Source: Phosphoribacter sp037045045
Lineage (GTDB): Bacteria; Actinomycetota; Actinomycetes; Actinomycetales; Dermatophilaceae
Direction of reading: 5' to 3'
NCBI GenBank assembly: GCA_037045045.1
Contig: JBAOHL010000002.1
Span: 310,001 to 374,000 of the forward strand
DNA: 64,000 nt
The translations under genes and the position numbers were made by a program. The notes under the pieces are model-generated. The model did no database searches, was not told the origin of the DNA, and worked only from the letters and a program-made list of their open reading frames with translations. Shown in pieces: positions 43,640-51,520 of the stretch. Within the stretch, counting starts at the first letter, position 1. Each line of letters opens with the position of its first letter.

Positions 43640-44038
43640 CCCGTCGTCCCCGTCCGCTCCACCCTTTGCTACAAACTCCCTGAAGCAGCACGGAGTTTGT
43701 AGCAAGGCATGGACTAACCGTGACGGATGCTCCAGCAGAGGCGCTTGGGGCGCCGTGTCGACGGCACCCACCGGCCCGGCCCGGCCCGTCGTCCCCGTCC
43801 GCTCCACCCTTTGCTACAAACTCCCTGAAGCAGCACGGAGTTTGTAGCAAGGCATGGACTGACCGTGACGGATGCGCCAGCAGAGGCGCACGGGGCGCCG
43901 TGTCGACGGCACCCACCGGCCCGGCCCGTCCTCCCGTCAGCTCCACCCTTTGCGACAGACTCCCTGAAGCAGCACGGAGTTTGTAGCAAGGCATGGACTG
44001 ACCGTGACGGATGCGCCAGCAGAGGCGCACGGGGCGCC
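43640..44038. repeat. Three tandem units of about 140-145 bp, each with a hairpin
   Basis: Hairpin arms GCTACAAACTCC and GGAGTTTGTAGC enclose a constant 12-base loop at 43668-43703, 43813-43848 and 43952-43987. In the third unit the left arm reads GCGACAGACTCC, two mismatches, so pairing is weakened while the right arm is kept. Units repeat every 145 then 139 bp and share the whole spacer (GTGACGGATG, CCAGCAGAGGCG). They are in the gap between fgd and the esterase gene. Short ORFs across them are not credible genes. Confidence 0.9.
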
Positions 44039-44040
44039 GC

Positions 44041-44130
44041 GGGTCGTAAGGAGCCCGGGTATGCCGCGGGGTCGCAGGCCCGGGTATGCCGCGGGGTCGC
44101 AGGCCCGGGTATGCCGTGGGGGCGCCCCGG
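44041..44130. repeat. 25-bp tandem copies each carrying the octamer
   Basis: CCCGGGTATGCCG occurs with its octamer at 44059, 44084 and 44109, exactly 25 bp apart, joined by CGGGGTCGCAGG. It follows directly after the 145-bp repeats. Confidence 0.85.
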
Positions 44131-44165
44131 CTCCGGCCGAGGACGGGGCCTAGGCGGCATACCGG

Positions 44166-45566
44166 TCAGGTGGTGGCCGCGTCGCGCCATACCAAGGTCG
44201 CCGCGGTTACCGGATCGACGTCCTCGCCGCGCCCACCGGACACCGTGACCGTGAGCAGCCCGGCGGGCAGCTCGTCGAACACCGCGGTCGCGACGCCCCC
44301 GCCCACCCGCACCTGCGCACGGGCGGCCTTGTGCCGGTTCTCGTCCCGCACGACCACGCCGAGCGTCGACGGCGCGTTGCCCGCCGGCGCCTCCACGGCG
44401 ATGTCGACCCGCAACACCTCGGGCGACACGACGAGCGTCGGCAAGCCGACGCGCAGGGCAACTCGACCCAGCTGCCGTGGCCGGGACGGGCGCGCGGCGA
44501 GGATCTCGGTGATCTCGTCGAGGACGGCGGCGTTGCCTTGCAGGTTGGAGTGGTTGTCGGCGATCCGCACGATCCGGTTGGTGTCGAGCTGCTCGCCGAG
44601 TCCGACCGAGCCGGCCAGCGGCACCGTGCCGTCGCCGAAGTCGTTCTGCCCGTGGAAGTCCTGGAAGGTCTGGGCCGTCGACCCCGATATCTGCACGGTC
44701 GTGGCGGTCGGTTGGCGGGTCCCGACGATCATGTGGGTCGCGTCGAGGGCGGCCACGCCCCGGGCCTGCTCGGACTGCTGCAGCGTGGTGTGGAAGGCCA
44801 TCGCGTCGGCGACCATCGCGGCATCCACCTCTGGCAGAGCGACTTCGGTAGTCTTGGCGAAGTCGGCGCCGGTGTCCACGCAGGCGTACTCGGGCATGAG
44901 CTGGTGCAGCGAGGGCAGCGACCGGGCGAACGCGGTGAGGTCCAGCGACAGCGGCCCGATCCCCTTGTGTACCCCGTTGACGAGCTGCTCGACCGCGGCA
45001 CAGGCCCCGCGCCACGGCGTGCCCAGGGTGACGAGCTTGCGGGTCAGCGCCGCACCGCCGCACTGCTCGATATACCACCGGGCGACCAGCCCGCCCATCG
45101 AGTGGCAGACGAACACCAGCCGCGCGTCGGCGTACTGGCCGCCCTGGGCGCGCCACCGTTCGAGCACCGGCTCGACCACGGTGGCCAGGCGGGCCCCGTT
45201 GTACCGGTTCGACAGTCGCCAGTCGTACGGGTACAGCACGAGGTTGCCCTTGGCCTCGTCGTAGCCCAGGGTGCGCAGGTGGGCTGGCAGGTCGGAGTAC
45301 CCCCGCACCGGGGTCCACAGCCCGGGGATGACGTGCACGTCGGGCATGAGAGCCACCGGTTCGATGCCGTCGCCGGGATGCCCGTCGCCGATCCCGGCCG
45401 GCAGGGCGAAGTCCTTGATGCTCGGCCCGAGGCCGGTCGCCCCGCGCCAGATCGCCCCGGCGTCCATGGCCCAGATCATCTTCTCGGAGGCGGGCTTACC
45501 GCCTTCGGCGAGGCCGAGGGTGCTGCCCATAATCCCCGGCAGGACGACGACGACGTCGGTGCTCAT
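44166..45566 (-). CDS. LCAT-like alpha/beta-hydrolase (esterase/acyltransferase)
   Basis: A 466-residue protein of the lecithin:cholesterol-acyltransferase-like group. DVVVVLPGIMGSTLG is the oxyanion-side start, YPYDWRLSNRYNGARL is family-typical, and the nucleophile elbow is LVFVCHSMGGLVARWY (Ser near residue 150). Asp and His follow in NDFGDGTVPLAG and IADNHSNL. A beta-rich C-terminal part of about 110 residues may bind a partner or substrate. No signal peptide is seen. Substrate unknown. Confidence 0.78.
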   Translation of the reverse strand: MSTDVVVVLPGIMGSTLGLAEGGKPASEKMIWAMDAGAIWRGATGLGPSIKDFALPAGIGDGHPGDGIEPVALMPDVHVIPGLWTPVRGYSDLPAHLRTLGYDEAKGNLVLYPYDWRLSNRYNGARLATVVEPVLERWRAQGGQYADARLVFVCHSMGGLVARWYIEQCGGAALTRKLVTLGTPWRGACAAVEQLVNGVHKGIGPLSLDLTAFARSLPSLHQLMPEYACVDTGADFAKTTEVALPEVDAAMVADAMAFHTTLQQSEQARGVAALDATHMIVGTRQPTATTVQISGSTAQTFQDFHGQNDFGDGTVPLAGSVGLGEQLDTNRIVRIADNHSNLQGNAAVLDEITEILAARPSRPRQLGRVALRVGLPTLVVSPEVLRVDIAVEAPAGNAPSTLGVVVRDENRHKAARAQVRVGGGVATAVFDELPAGLLTVTVSGGRGEDVDPVTAATLVWRDAATT

Positions 45567-45660
45567 GTGGTCCTCCTCGGGGCCGTTGTCGCAAGGAGCG
45601 GCCAGCGAGGGCGGCTGATACCCGGACCGAACGCTCCGAGCGCGGATATCCGGGGCGGTC

Positions 45661-45847
45661 AGCCCACCCTTGCCGACAGCCCACCCTTGCGGTCAGCCCA
45701 CCGTTGCGGTCAGCCCACCCTTGCGGTCAGCCCACCGTTGCGGTCAGCCCACCCTTGCCGTCAGCCCACCGTTGCGGTCAGCCCATCGATGTCCGCAGCC
45801 CACCGTTGCGGTCAGCCGATCGGCAGGGTCAGCCCATCGGCAGGGCG
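45661..45847. repeat. 17-bp tandem array, eleven units, ending in the gabD-like stop codon
   Basis: AGCCCACC(C/G)TTGCGGTC recurs in exact 17-bp steps from 45661; the last two units (45814, 45831) have the variant with ATCGGCAGGG. The final unit lies over the last codons and stop of the aldehyde dehydrogenase gene, so the array seems to have grown out of the gene end. Nothing else is in 45567-45828. Confidence 0.92.
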
Positions 45848-47286
45848 AGATAGACGGTGTCGAGGAACTCCTCGATCCCCTCCCGGCCCCCCTCGCGCCC
45901 CAGGCCCGAGTGCTTGACCCCTCCGAACGGTGCCGCCGCGTTGGACAGCAGCCCCTGGTTGACCCCGACCATGCCGACCTCGAGGCGCTCGCCGAGGGTG
46001 AGGATGCGCCCGAGGTCGCGGGTGAACACGTATGCCGCGAGCCCGACTTCGGTGTCATTGGCCAGGGCCACCGCCTCGTCGTCGGTCGCGAAGGTCTGGA
46101 TGGGGGCCACCGGTCCGAAGATCTCGTCGGTGACGAGACGAACGCCGGCCGGGACGTCGGCCAGGACGGTCGGGGGGTAGAAGTAGCCGGGCCCGCGCGG
46201 CATACCGGCGCCGGTGAGCACCCGCGCACCGGCGCCGACGGCCTCCTGGACGACCTCGTGAATCCGGTCGCGGGCTCGTGGGGTGATGACCGGACCGATC
46301 TGAGTGCCCGGCTCGGCGCCGTCGCCGACGCGTAGGTCCGCGAACCCCCGCGCGAGCCGTTGCCCGAACTCCTCGGCCACCGACTCGTGGACGAGCATCC
46401 GGTTGGCGGCGGTACACGCCTCGCCCATGTTGCGCAGCTTCGCCGCCATCGCCCCGTCGACGGCCTGGTCGAGGTCGGCGTCGGCGAAGACGATGAGCGG
46501 TGCGTTGCCGCCGAGCTCCATCGAGCAACGCAGGACGTTCCCGGCGGCCTGAGCCAGCAGGGTCTTGCCCACCGCGGTCGAGCCGGTGAAGCTCAGCTTG
46601 CGCAACCGCGGGTCGGCGATCAGGGGCGCGCACAGCTCGGGCGCCCGACTCGTCGGCACGATGTTGACGACGCCCGCGGGCAGGCCGACGTCGGCGAGGA
46701 CCTTGGCGAACAGCAGCGCGGTGAGGGGCGTCTCCTCGGCGGGCTTGAGCACGACGGTGCACCCCGCGGCCAGTGCCGGGGCGATCTTGCGGGTGGGCAT
46801 CGCCAGCGGGAAGTTCCACGGGGTGACGAACAGGCACGGACCGACCGGGCGGCGCAGCACGAGTTGGCGCATCGTGCCCTCCGGCGAGGTCTGGTACCGA
46901 CCGGCGACCCGCGGGGCCTCCTCGGAGAACCACCGGAGGAACTCCGCGGCATACGTCACCTCGCCGCGGGCCTCGGCCAACGGCTTGCCCATCTCCAACG
47001 TCATCACCGCGGTGAAGTCGTCGGCCCGGGCCACGACCGTCTCGTATGCCGCGCGCATCAGCTCGGCGCGGACGCGGGCCGGTGTGGCCGCCCACGCGGG
47101 TTGCGCCGCATGCGCCGCGGCGAGGGCGCGCCGCCCGTCCTGTGCCGTGGCGTCGGCGACGACGGCGAGCACGGCCTCGGTGGCGGGGTTGCGAACCTCG
47201 AAGGTCGAGCCGTCGGAGGACGGCCCCCAGGTGGCGTCGACGAAGACCTCGGTGGGCTGGTCGGCGGGCAACGCGGGATGGGCCAT
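45829..47286 (-). CDS. gabD: Succinate-semialdehyde dehydrogenase-like aldehyde dehydrogenase
   Basis: A 485-residue aldehyde dehydrogenase. VTPWNFPLAMPTRKIAPALA and VVLKPAEETP form the cofactor site, KLSFTGSTAVGK follows, MELGGNAPLIVFADADLDQA has the Glu base, and NMGEACTAANRMLVHESVAE the catalytic Cys. It is closest in feel to GabD. In a homoprotocatechuate pathway the aldolase releases succinate semialdehyde, so this gene, divergent from hpaG across a 118-bp gap with two operators, would feed succinate into the citric acid cycle. Confidence 0.82.
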   Translation of the reverse strand: MAHPALPADQPTEVFVDATWGPSSDGSTFEVRNPATEAVLAVVADATAQDGRRALAAAHAAQPAWAATPARVRAELMRAAYETVVARADDFTAVMTLEMGKPLAEARGEVTYAAEFLRWFSEEAPRVAGRYQTSPEGTMRQLVLRRPVGPCLFVTPWNFPLAMPTRKIAPALAAGCTVVLKPAEETPLTALLFAKVLADVGLPAGVVNIVPTSRAPELCAPLIADPRLRKLSFTGSTAVGKTLLAQAAGNVLRCSMELGGNAPLIVFADADLDQAVDGAMAAKLRNMGEACTAANRMLVHESVAEEFGQRLARGFADLRVGDGAEPGTQIGPVITPRARDRIHEVVQEAVGAGARVLTGAGMPRGPGYFYPPTVLADVPAGVRLVTDEIFGPVAPIQTFATDDEAVALANDTEVGLAAYVFTRDLGRILTLGERLEVGMVGVNQGLLSNAAAPFGGVKHSGLGREGGREGIEEFLDTVYLALPMG

Positions 47287-47319
47287 GTGCGCTCCTCGGT
47301 CGCTCAGATCGTGGGCCAA

Positions 47320-47331
47320 ATCATATACGAT
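47320..47331. promoter_or_regulatory. Palindromic operator 1 (ATCATATACGAT)
   Basis: One mismatch from the perfect palindrome ATCGTATACGAT. It lies in the shared gap between the divergent gabD-like and hpaG genes, 34 bp before the gabD-like start. FCD-type GntR repressors commonly bind GTATAC-centred palindromes. Confidence 0.6.
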
Positions 47332-47374
47332 TTCCCCTTGACGCGGCACCCCTGGCCCGCCACAGTTGGGGGAA

Positions 47375-47386
47375 ATCGTATTCGAT
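47375..47386. promoter_or_regulatory. Palindromic operator 2 (ATCGTATTCGAT)
   Basis: Second near-copy of the palindrome, 55 bp from the first and about 20 bp before the hpaG GTG. TTGACG at 47338-47343 lies between the two sites, so a repressor bound at both could loop or block the promoter. Confidence 0.6.
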
Positions 47387-47404
47387 CCGAGAGAGCGAGA
47401 CGCT

Positions 47405-48964
47405 GTGGACGCGGTCACCGCGACGCTGGGCACCCGGCCCGGCAAGGTCATCGCCGTCCACCTCAACTACCCCTCCCGCTGCGCCGAACGCGGCCGGACC
47501 CCGGCCGCGGCGTCGTACTTCCTCAAGCCCTCGTCCTCGCTCACCGGCAGCGACACGGTCGGGCGCCCGGAGGGCACCGAGCTGCTCGCCTACGAGGGTG
47601 AGGTCGCCCTCGTCATCGGCACGCCCGCCCGGCTGGTCACCCCGGAACAGGGCTGGTCGCACGTCGGCTGGGTCACCGCGGCCAACGACCTCGGGCTGGC
47701 GGACCTGCGCTACGCCGACAAGGGCTCCAACGTGCGCTCCAAGGGCGGCGACGGCTACACGGCTCTCGGGCCGGTCCTGCTCGACGCGGCCTCCCTGGAC
47801 CCCGCCGGCCTTCGGGTGCGCACCTGGCTCGACGACGTCCTCGTCCAGGACGACACGAGCGACACTCTGCTCTTCCCGTTCGGCCACCTCGTCGCCGACC
47901 TGTCCCGGCTGCTCACCCTCGAGGTCGGCGACGTCATCCTCACCGGCACCCCGGGCGGCGCCTCGGTGGCCCTGCCGGGCCAGCGGCTCCAAGTCGAGGT
48001 CAGCACGACCGGCTCCCCCGCCCTCACGACCGGGCGCCTGGTCACCGACGTCGTCGAGGTCGCCGCGCTACGCCCGTGGGGCTCCCCGCCGGTGGCCGAC
48101 GCCCAGGCGCGCGAGGACGCGTACGGCAGCCGTCCCGACCCCGGGGCGCCAACTGACACAACCGAACCGGTCGGCACACCCGGGCACCCCGCCGTAGCCG
48201 TCGCACCGGCCCGCGCCGCCGCCGCCGCAGAACCCGCCGAGGCCCCGTTCGTCCTCACCGACGACCTGCGCGCGCGCCTGGCCCGCGTCGCCGTCGCCAC
48301 CCTGTCCGTCCAGCTGCGCCAGCGCGGCTACGACCAGGCGAGCATCGACGGCGTCGCCCTGCTCGTGTCGGGCCAACGGATCGTCGGCACCGCGCGCACG
48401 CTGCGCTACGTCCCCTACCGCAAGGACCTCTTCGAGGCCCACGCCCCCGGCTACAACGCCCAGAAGCGGGCCATCGACTCGGTCGGCCCCGGGGAGGTCC
48501 TCGTCATGGAGGCCCGGGGCGACGCGAGCGCCGGGACCCTCGGCGACATCCTCGCCCTGCGAGCGCTCGGTCGCGGGGCGGCCGGGATCATCACCGACGG
48601 AGCGGTCCGCGACCGGGCCGCCGTCGCCGCCACCGGCCTGCCGGTGATGTCCGCCGGGGCCCACCCCGCGGTGCTCGGGCGTCGGCACGTGCCGTGGGAG
48701 ACCGACGTGACGATCGGCTGCGGCGGTGCGACCGTACAGGTCGGTGACGTCGTCGTCGCCGACGACGACGGGGCCATCGTCATCCCGCCGGCGCTCGTCG
48801 CCGAGGTCCTCGCCGCGGCGGAGGAGCAGGAAGTCGCCGAGACCTTCATCGCCGAACAGGTCCGCGCCGGCGAATCCGTCGACGGTCTCTACCCCATCGG
48901 CGCCCCGTGGCGCGACCGGTATGCCGCGTGGCGAGCCGCCCGGCATACCTCCGAAAACCCCTGA
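47405..48964 (+). CDS. hpaG: Fused FAH-domain (HpaG-like) and RraA-like protein
   Basis: A 519-residue two-domain enzyme. Residues 1-225 are a fumarylacetoacetate-hydrolase fold of the HpaG type (EGEVALVIG, YADKGSNVRSKGGDGYTALG, TGTPGG), acting as decarboxylase and/or isomerase on the ring-cleavage product. After a Pro/Ala-rich linker, residues 280-515 are RraA-like. That half keeps the metal-lyase pattern D381-x20-R402-D403, as in HMG/CHA aldolases and oxaloacetate decarboxylases, so it is probably a real lyase. Start GTG 47405 is used; a TTG at 47366 would lie in the operator region. First gene of the catabolic operon. Confidence 0.8.
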   Translation: MDAVTATLGTRPGKVIAVHLNYPSRCAERGRTPAAASYFLKPSSSLTGSDTVGRPEGTELLAYEGEVALVIGTPARLVTPEQGWSHVGWVTAANDLGLADLRYADKGSNVRSKGGDGYTALGPVLLDAASLDPAGLRVRTWLDDVLVQDDTSDTLLFPFGHLVADLSRLLTLEVGDVILTGTPGGASVALPGQRLQVEVSTTGSPALTTGRLVTDVVEVAALRPWGSPPVADAQAREDAYGSRPDPGAPTDTTEPVGTPGHPAVAVAPARAAAAAEPAEAPFVLTDDLRARLARVAVATLSVQLRQRGYDQASIDGVALLVSGQRIVGTARTLRYVPYRKDLFEAHAPGYNAQKRAIDSVGPGEVLVMEARGDASAGTLGDILALRALGRGAAGIITDGAVRDRAAVAATGLPVMSAGAHPAVLGRRHVPWETDVTIGCGGATVQVGDVVVADDDGAIVIPPALVAEVLAAAEEQEVAETFIAEQVRAGESVDGLYPIGAPWRDRYAAWRAARHTSENP

Positions 48965-48987
48965 GCCAGCACAGGAAAGGACCACCC

Positions 48988-49917
48988 GTGTCGTCGTTCC
49001 GCTCCGACCCGGCGAAGATCACCGGCTCGATCGCGCCGCTGTTCACGCCGTTCACCGCCGACGGTGCCGTCGACCACGACTCGCTGCGCCGGATGGTCCG
49101 CTGGCAGTTGGCGGCCGGCTCGCACGGGATCTCCATCGGCGGCTCGACGGGCGAGCCGTCGTCGCAGAAGCTCGACGAGCGCGCCGACGCGATCCGGACC
49201 ATCGCGGACGAGATCGGCGGCCGGGTGCCGTTCCTGCCCGGCACCGGATCGGCCAAGCTCGACGAGACCCTCGAACTCACGGCGATCGCGCGAGATGCCG
49301 GGGCCGACGTCGCCCTCGTCATCACGCCGTACTACGCGCGCCCCACCCAGGAGGCGCTCTACCAGTGGTACGCGACGGTATGCCGCGAGTTCCCCGACCT
49401 GCCGATCGCCTCGTACAACGTGCCGGTGCGCACCGCCGTCGAGATCGCCCCCGAGACGGTGGGCCGGCTGTTCCGCGACTTCGACAACTTCGTCGGCATC
49501 AAGGAGACGACGAAGGACTTCGAGCACTTCTCCCGGGTGAAGTACCACGCCCGCGACATCCTCATGTGGTCCGGGATCGAGCTGCTGTGCCTGCCGGTGC
49601 TCTCCCTCGGCGGCACCGGGTTCGTCTCGGCCCTGGCCAACATCGCCCCCAAGGCGGTCGCCGACATGTACACCGCTGCGGTCAGCGGCGACACCGCGAC
49701 CGCGATGGACCTGCACTACCGGCTCACCCCCCTCGTCGACAGCCTCTTCGTCGAGACCAACCCGGCTCCGGCCAAGTGGGTCATGGCCCAGCGCGGGCTG
49801 ATCGCCTCCGACCACGTCCGATTGCCGCTGATCCCGCTCACGCCCGAGGGTCAGGCCAAGGTCCAAGCGCTGCTGGACCTCGCCCCCGACCTGCTCACCC
49901 CCGTCGACCTCGCCTGA
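48988..49917 (+). CDS. DapA-family pyruvate aldolase/lyase-like protein
   Basis: A 309-residue member of the dihydrodipicolinate synthase superfamily of class I (Schiff-base) aldolases. The fold signatures GISIGGSTGEPSSQKLDERA, ALVITPYYARPTQEALYQWY and IASYNVPVRTAVEI (with the Tyr) are present; the Schiff-base Lys is in FVGIKETTKDFEHF near residue 172. In this cluster it may be the 2,4-dihydroxyhept-2-ene-1,7-dioate aldolase that splits to pyruvate and succinate semialdehyde, in place of the usual class II HpaI. Lysine synthesis is less likely from context. GTG 48988 follows AGGAAAGG. Confidence 0.75.
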   Translation: MSSFRSDPAKITGSIAPLFTPFTADGAVDHDSLRRMVRWQLAAGSHGISIGGSTGEPSSQKLDERADAIRTIADEIGGRVPFLPGTGSAKLDETLELTAIARDAGADVALVITPYYARPTQEALYQWYATVCREFPDLPIASYNVPVRTAVEIAPETVGRLFRDFDNFVGIKETTKDFEHFSRVKYHARDILMWSGIELLCLPVLSLGGTGFVSALANIAPKAVADMYTAAVSGDTATAMDLHYRLTPLVDSLFVETNPAPAKWVMAQRGLIASDHVRLPLIPLTPEGQAKVQALLDLAPDLLTPVDLA

Positions 49918-49930
49918 AGGGCTGACCACG

Positions 49931-51442
49931 ATGGCCGCCCCCTCCACGACCAGCCGGTACGTGCCGGCCGACCTGCCCGACCGGATCCGCCACTACATCG
50001 GCGGCGAGCACGTCGACTCGATCGGCGGGCAGACCTTCGACGTGCTCGACCCGGTGACCAACGAGGTCTACACGACCGCCGCCGCCGGACAGGCCGAGGA
50101 CATCGACCGGGCGGTGACCGCCGCTCGCACGGCGTTCCGGGACGGGCCGTGGCCGCGGATGAAGGCCCGCGAGCGCAACCGGGTGCTCGGCCGGATCGCC
50201 GACGCGGTCGAGGCCCAGGAGTCGCGCCTGGCCGAGATGGAGACCTTCGACACCGGGCTACCGATCGCGCAGGCCCGCGGGCAGGCCCTGCGCGCCGCCG
50301 AGAACTTCCGCTTCTTCGCCGACCTCATCGTCGCCCAGGCCGACGACCTCTACCAGGTGCCGGGATCGCAGCTCAACTACGTCAACCGCAAGCCGGTCGG
50401 GGTCGCCGGGCTCATCACCCCGTGGAACACCCCGTTCATGCTCGAGTCGTGGAAGCTCGCCCCGGCGCTGGCCTCCGGCTGCACCGTCGTGCTCAAGCCG
50501 GCCGAGTTCACTCCCCTGTCGGCCTCCTTGTGGGCCGAGATCTTCGAGTCGGCCGGTCTGCCGCCGGGGGTCTTCAACCTCGTCGGCGGGCTCGGCGAAG
50601 CGGCCGGCGACGCCCTCGTCAAGCACCCCGACGTCAACCTCATCTCGTTCACCGGCGAGACGACGACCGGGCAGCTCATCTTCCGCAACTGCGCCGCGAC
50701 CCTCAAGGGCATGTCGATGGAGCTCGGCGGCAAGTCCCCCGCGGTCGTGTTCGACGACGCCGACCTCGACGCGGCCATCGACTCGACCCTCTTCGGGGTG
50801 TTCTCGCTCAACGGCGAGCGGTGCACCGCCGGGTCGCGCATCCTCGTGCAGCGCGGCGTGTACGACGAGTTCGTCAGCCGGTATGCCGCCCGCGCCGACC
50901 GGATCGTCGTCGGGGACCCCCAAGACCCCACGACCGAGGTCGGGGCCCTCGTGCATCCCGAGCACTACGCGAAGGTCATGAGCTACGTCGAGGCCGGCAT
51001 GCGCGAGGGTCGCCTCGTCGCCGGCGGTGGCCGCCCGGCCGACCTGCCGGTCGGTAACTACCTGCGGCCCACGGTTTTCGCCGACGTCCCGCAGACCGCG
51101 AGCATCTTCCAAGAGGAGATCTTCGGACCGGTCGTCGGGATCACCCCGTTCGACACCGAGGCCGAGGCCGTCGAACTGGCCAACGACGTCAAGTACGGGC
51201 TCGCGGCATACGTATGGACCAACGACCTCACCCGCGGCCACCGGGTCTCCCAGGCCATCGAGGCCGGCATGGTGTGGATGAACTCGCACAACGTCCGCGA
51301 CCTGCGCACCCCGTTCGGCGGGGTCAAGGCCTCGGGGCTCGGCCACGAGGGCGGCTACCGCTCGATCGACTTCTACACCGAGCAGCAAGCGGTGCACCTC
51401 ACCCTCGGCGAGGTGCACACCATCCGGTTCGGCGCGAGCTGA
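49931..51442 (+). CDS. hpaE: 5-carboxymethyl-2-hydroxymuconate semialdehyde dehydrogenase
   Basis: A 503-residue NAD aldehyde dehydrogenase. It starts RIRHYIGGEHVDSIGGQTFD and has GLITPWNTPFMLESWKLAPA, MSMELGGKSPAVVFDDADLD with the base Glu, LNGERCTAGSRILVQ with the catalytic Cys near residue 300, and MVWMNSHNVRDLRTPFGGVK, which is typical of HpaE. It oxidises the semialdehyde made by HpaD. It lies 13 bp after the DapA-like gene and is followed 78 bp later by hpaD. Confidence 0.9.
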   Translation: MAAPSTTSRYVPADLPDRIRHYIGGEHVDSIGGQTFDVLDPVTNEVYTTAAAGQAEDIDRAVTAARTAFRDGPWPRMKARERNRVLGRIADAVEAQESRLAEMETFDTGLPIAQARGQALRAAENFRFFADLIVAQADDLYQVPGSQLNYVNRKPVGVAGLITPWNTPFMLESWKLAPALASGCTVVLKPAEFTPLSASLWAEIFESAGLPPGVFNLVGGLGEAAGDALVKHPDVNLISFTGETTTGQLIFRNCAATLKGMSMELGGKSPAVVFDDADLDAAIDSTLFGVFSLNGERCTAGSRILVQRGVYDEFVSRYAARADRIVVGDPQDPTTEVGALVHPEHYAKVMSYVEAGMREGRLVAGGGRPADLPVGNYLRPTVFADVPQTASIFQEEIFGPVVGITPFDTEAEAVELANDVKYGLAAYVWTNDLTRGHRVSQAIEAGMVWMNSHNVRDLRTPFGGVKASGLGHEGGYRSIDFYTEQQAVHLTLGEVHTIRFGAS

Positions 51443-51520
51443 CCGCCCCGAGCCGGGAGCTCACCACCGCGAGCTCACCACCCCGATCACCGACCGACCG
51501 CGCGACCCCGAAGGACCGCC

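Noticed and set aside
43640..44038. CRISPR array
   Set aside because: Repeats are 140-145 bp apart with conserved spacers and no cas genes nearby; the spacers are part of the repeat.
48889..49947. Minus-strand ORF of 352 codons opposite the DapA-like gene
   Set aside because: Low-complexity Gly/Arg/Val translation with no motif; the plus strand encodes a full DapA-family protein.
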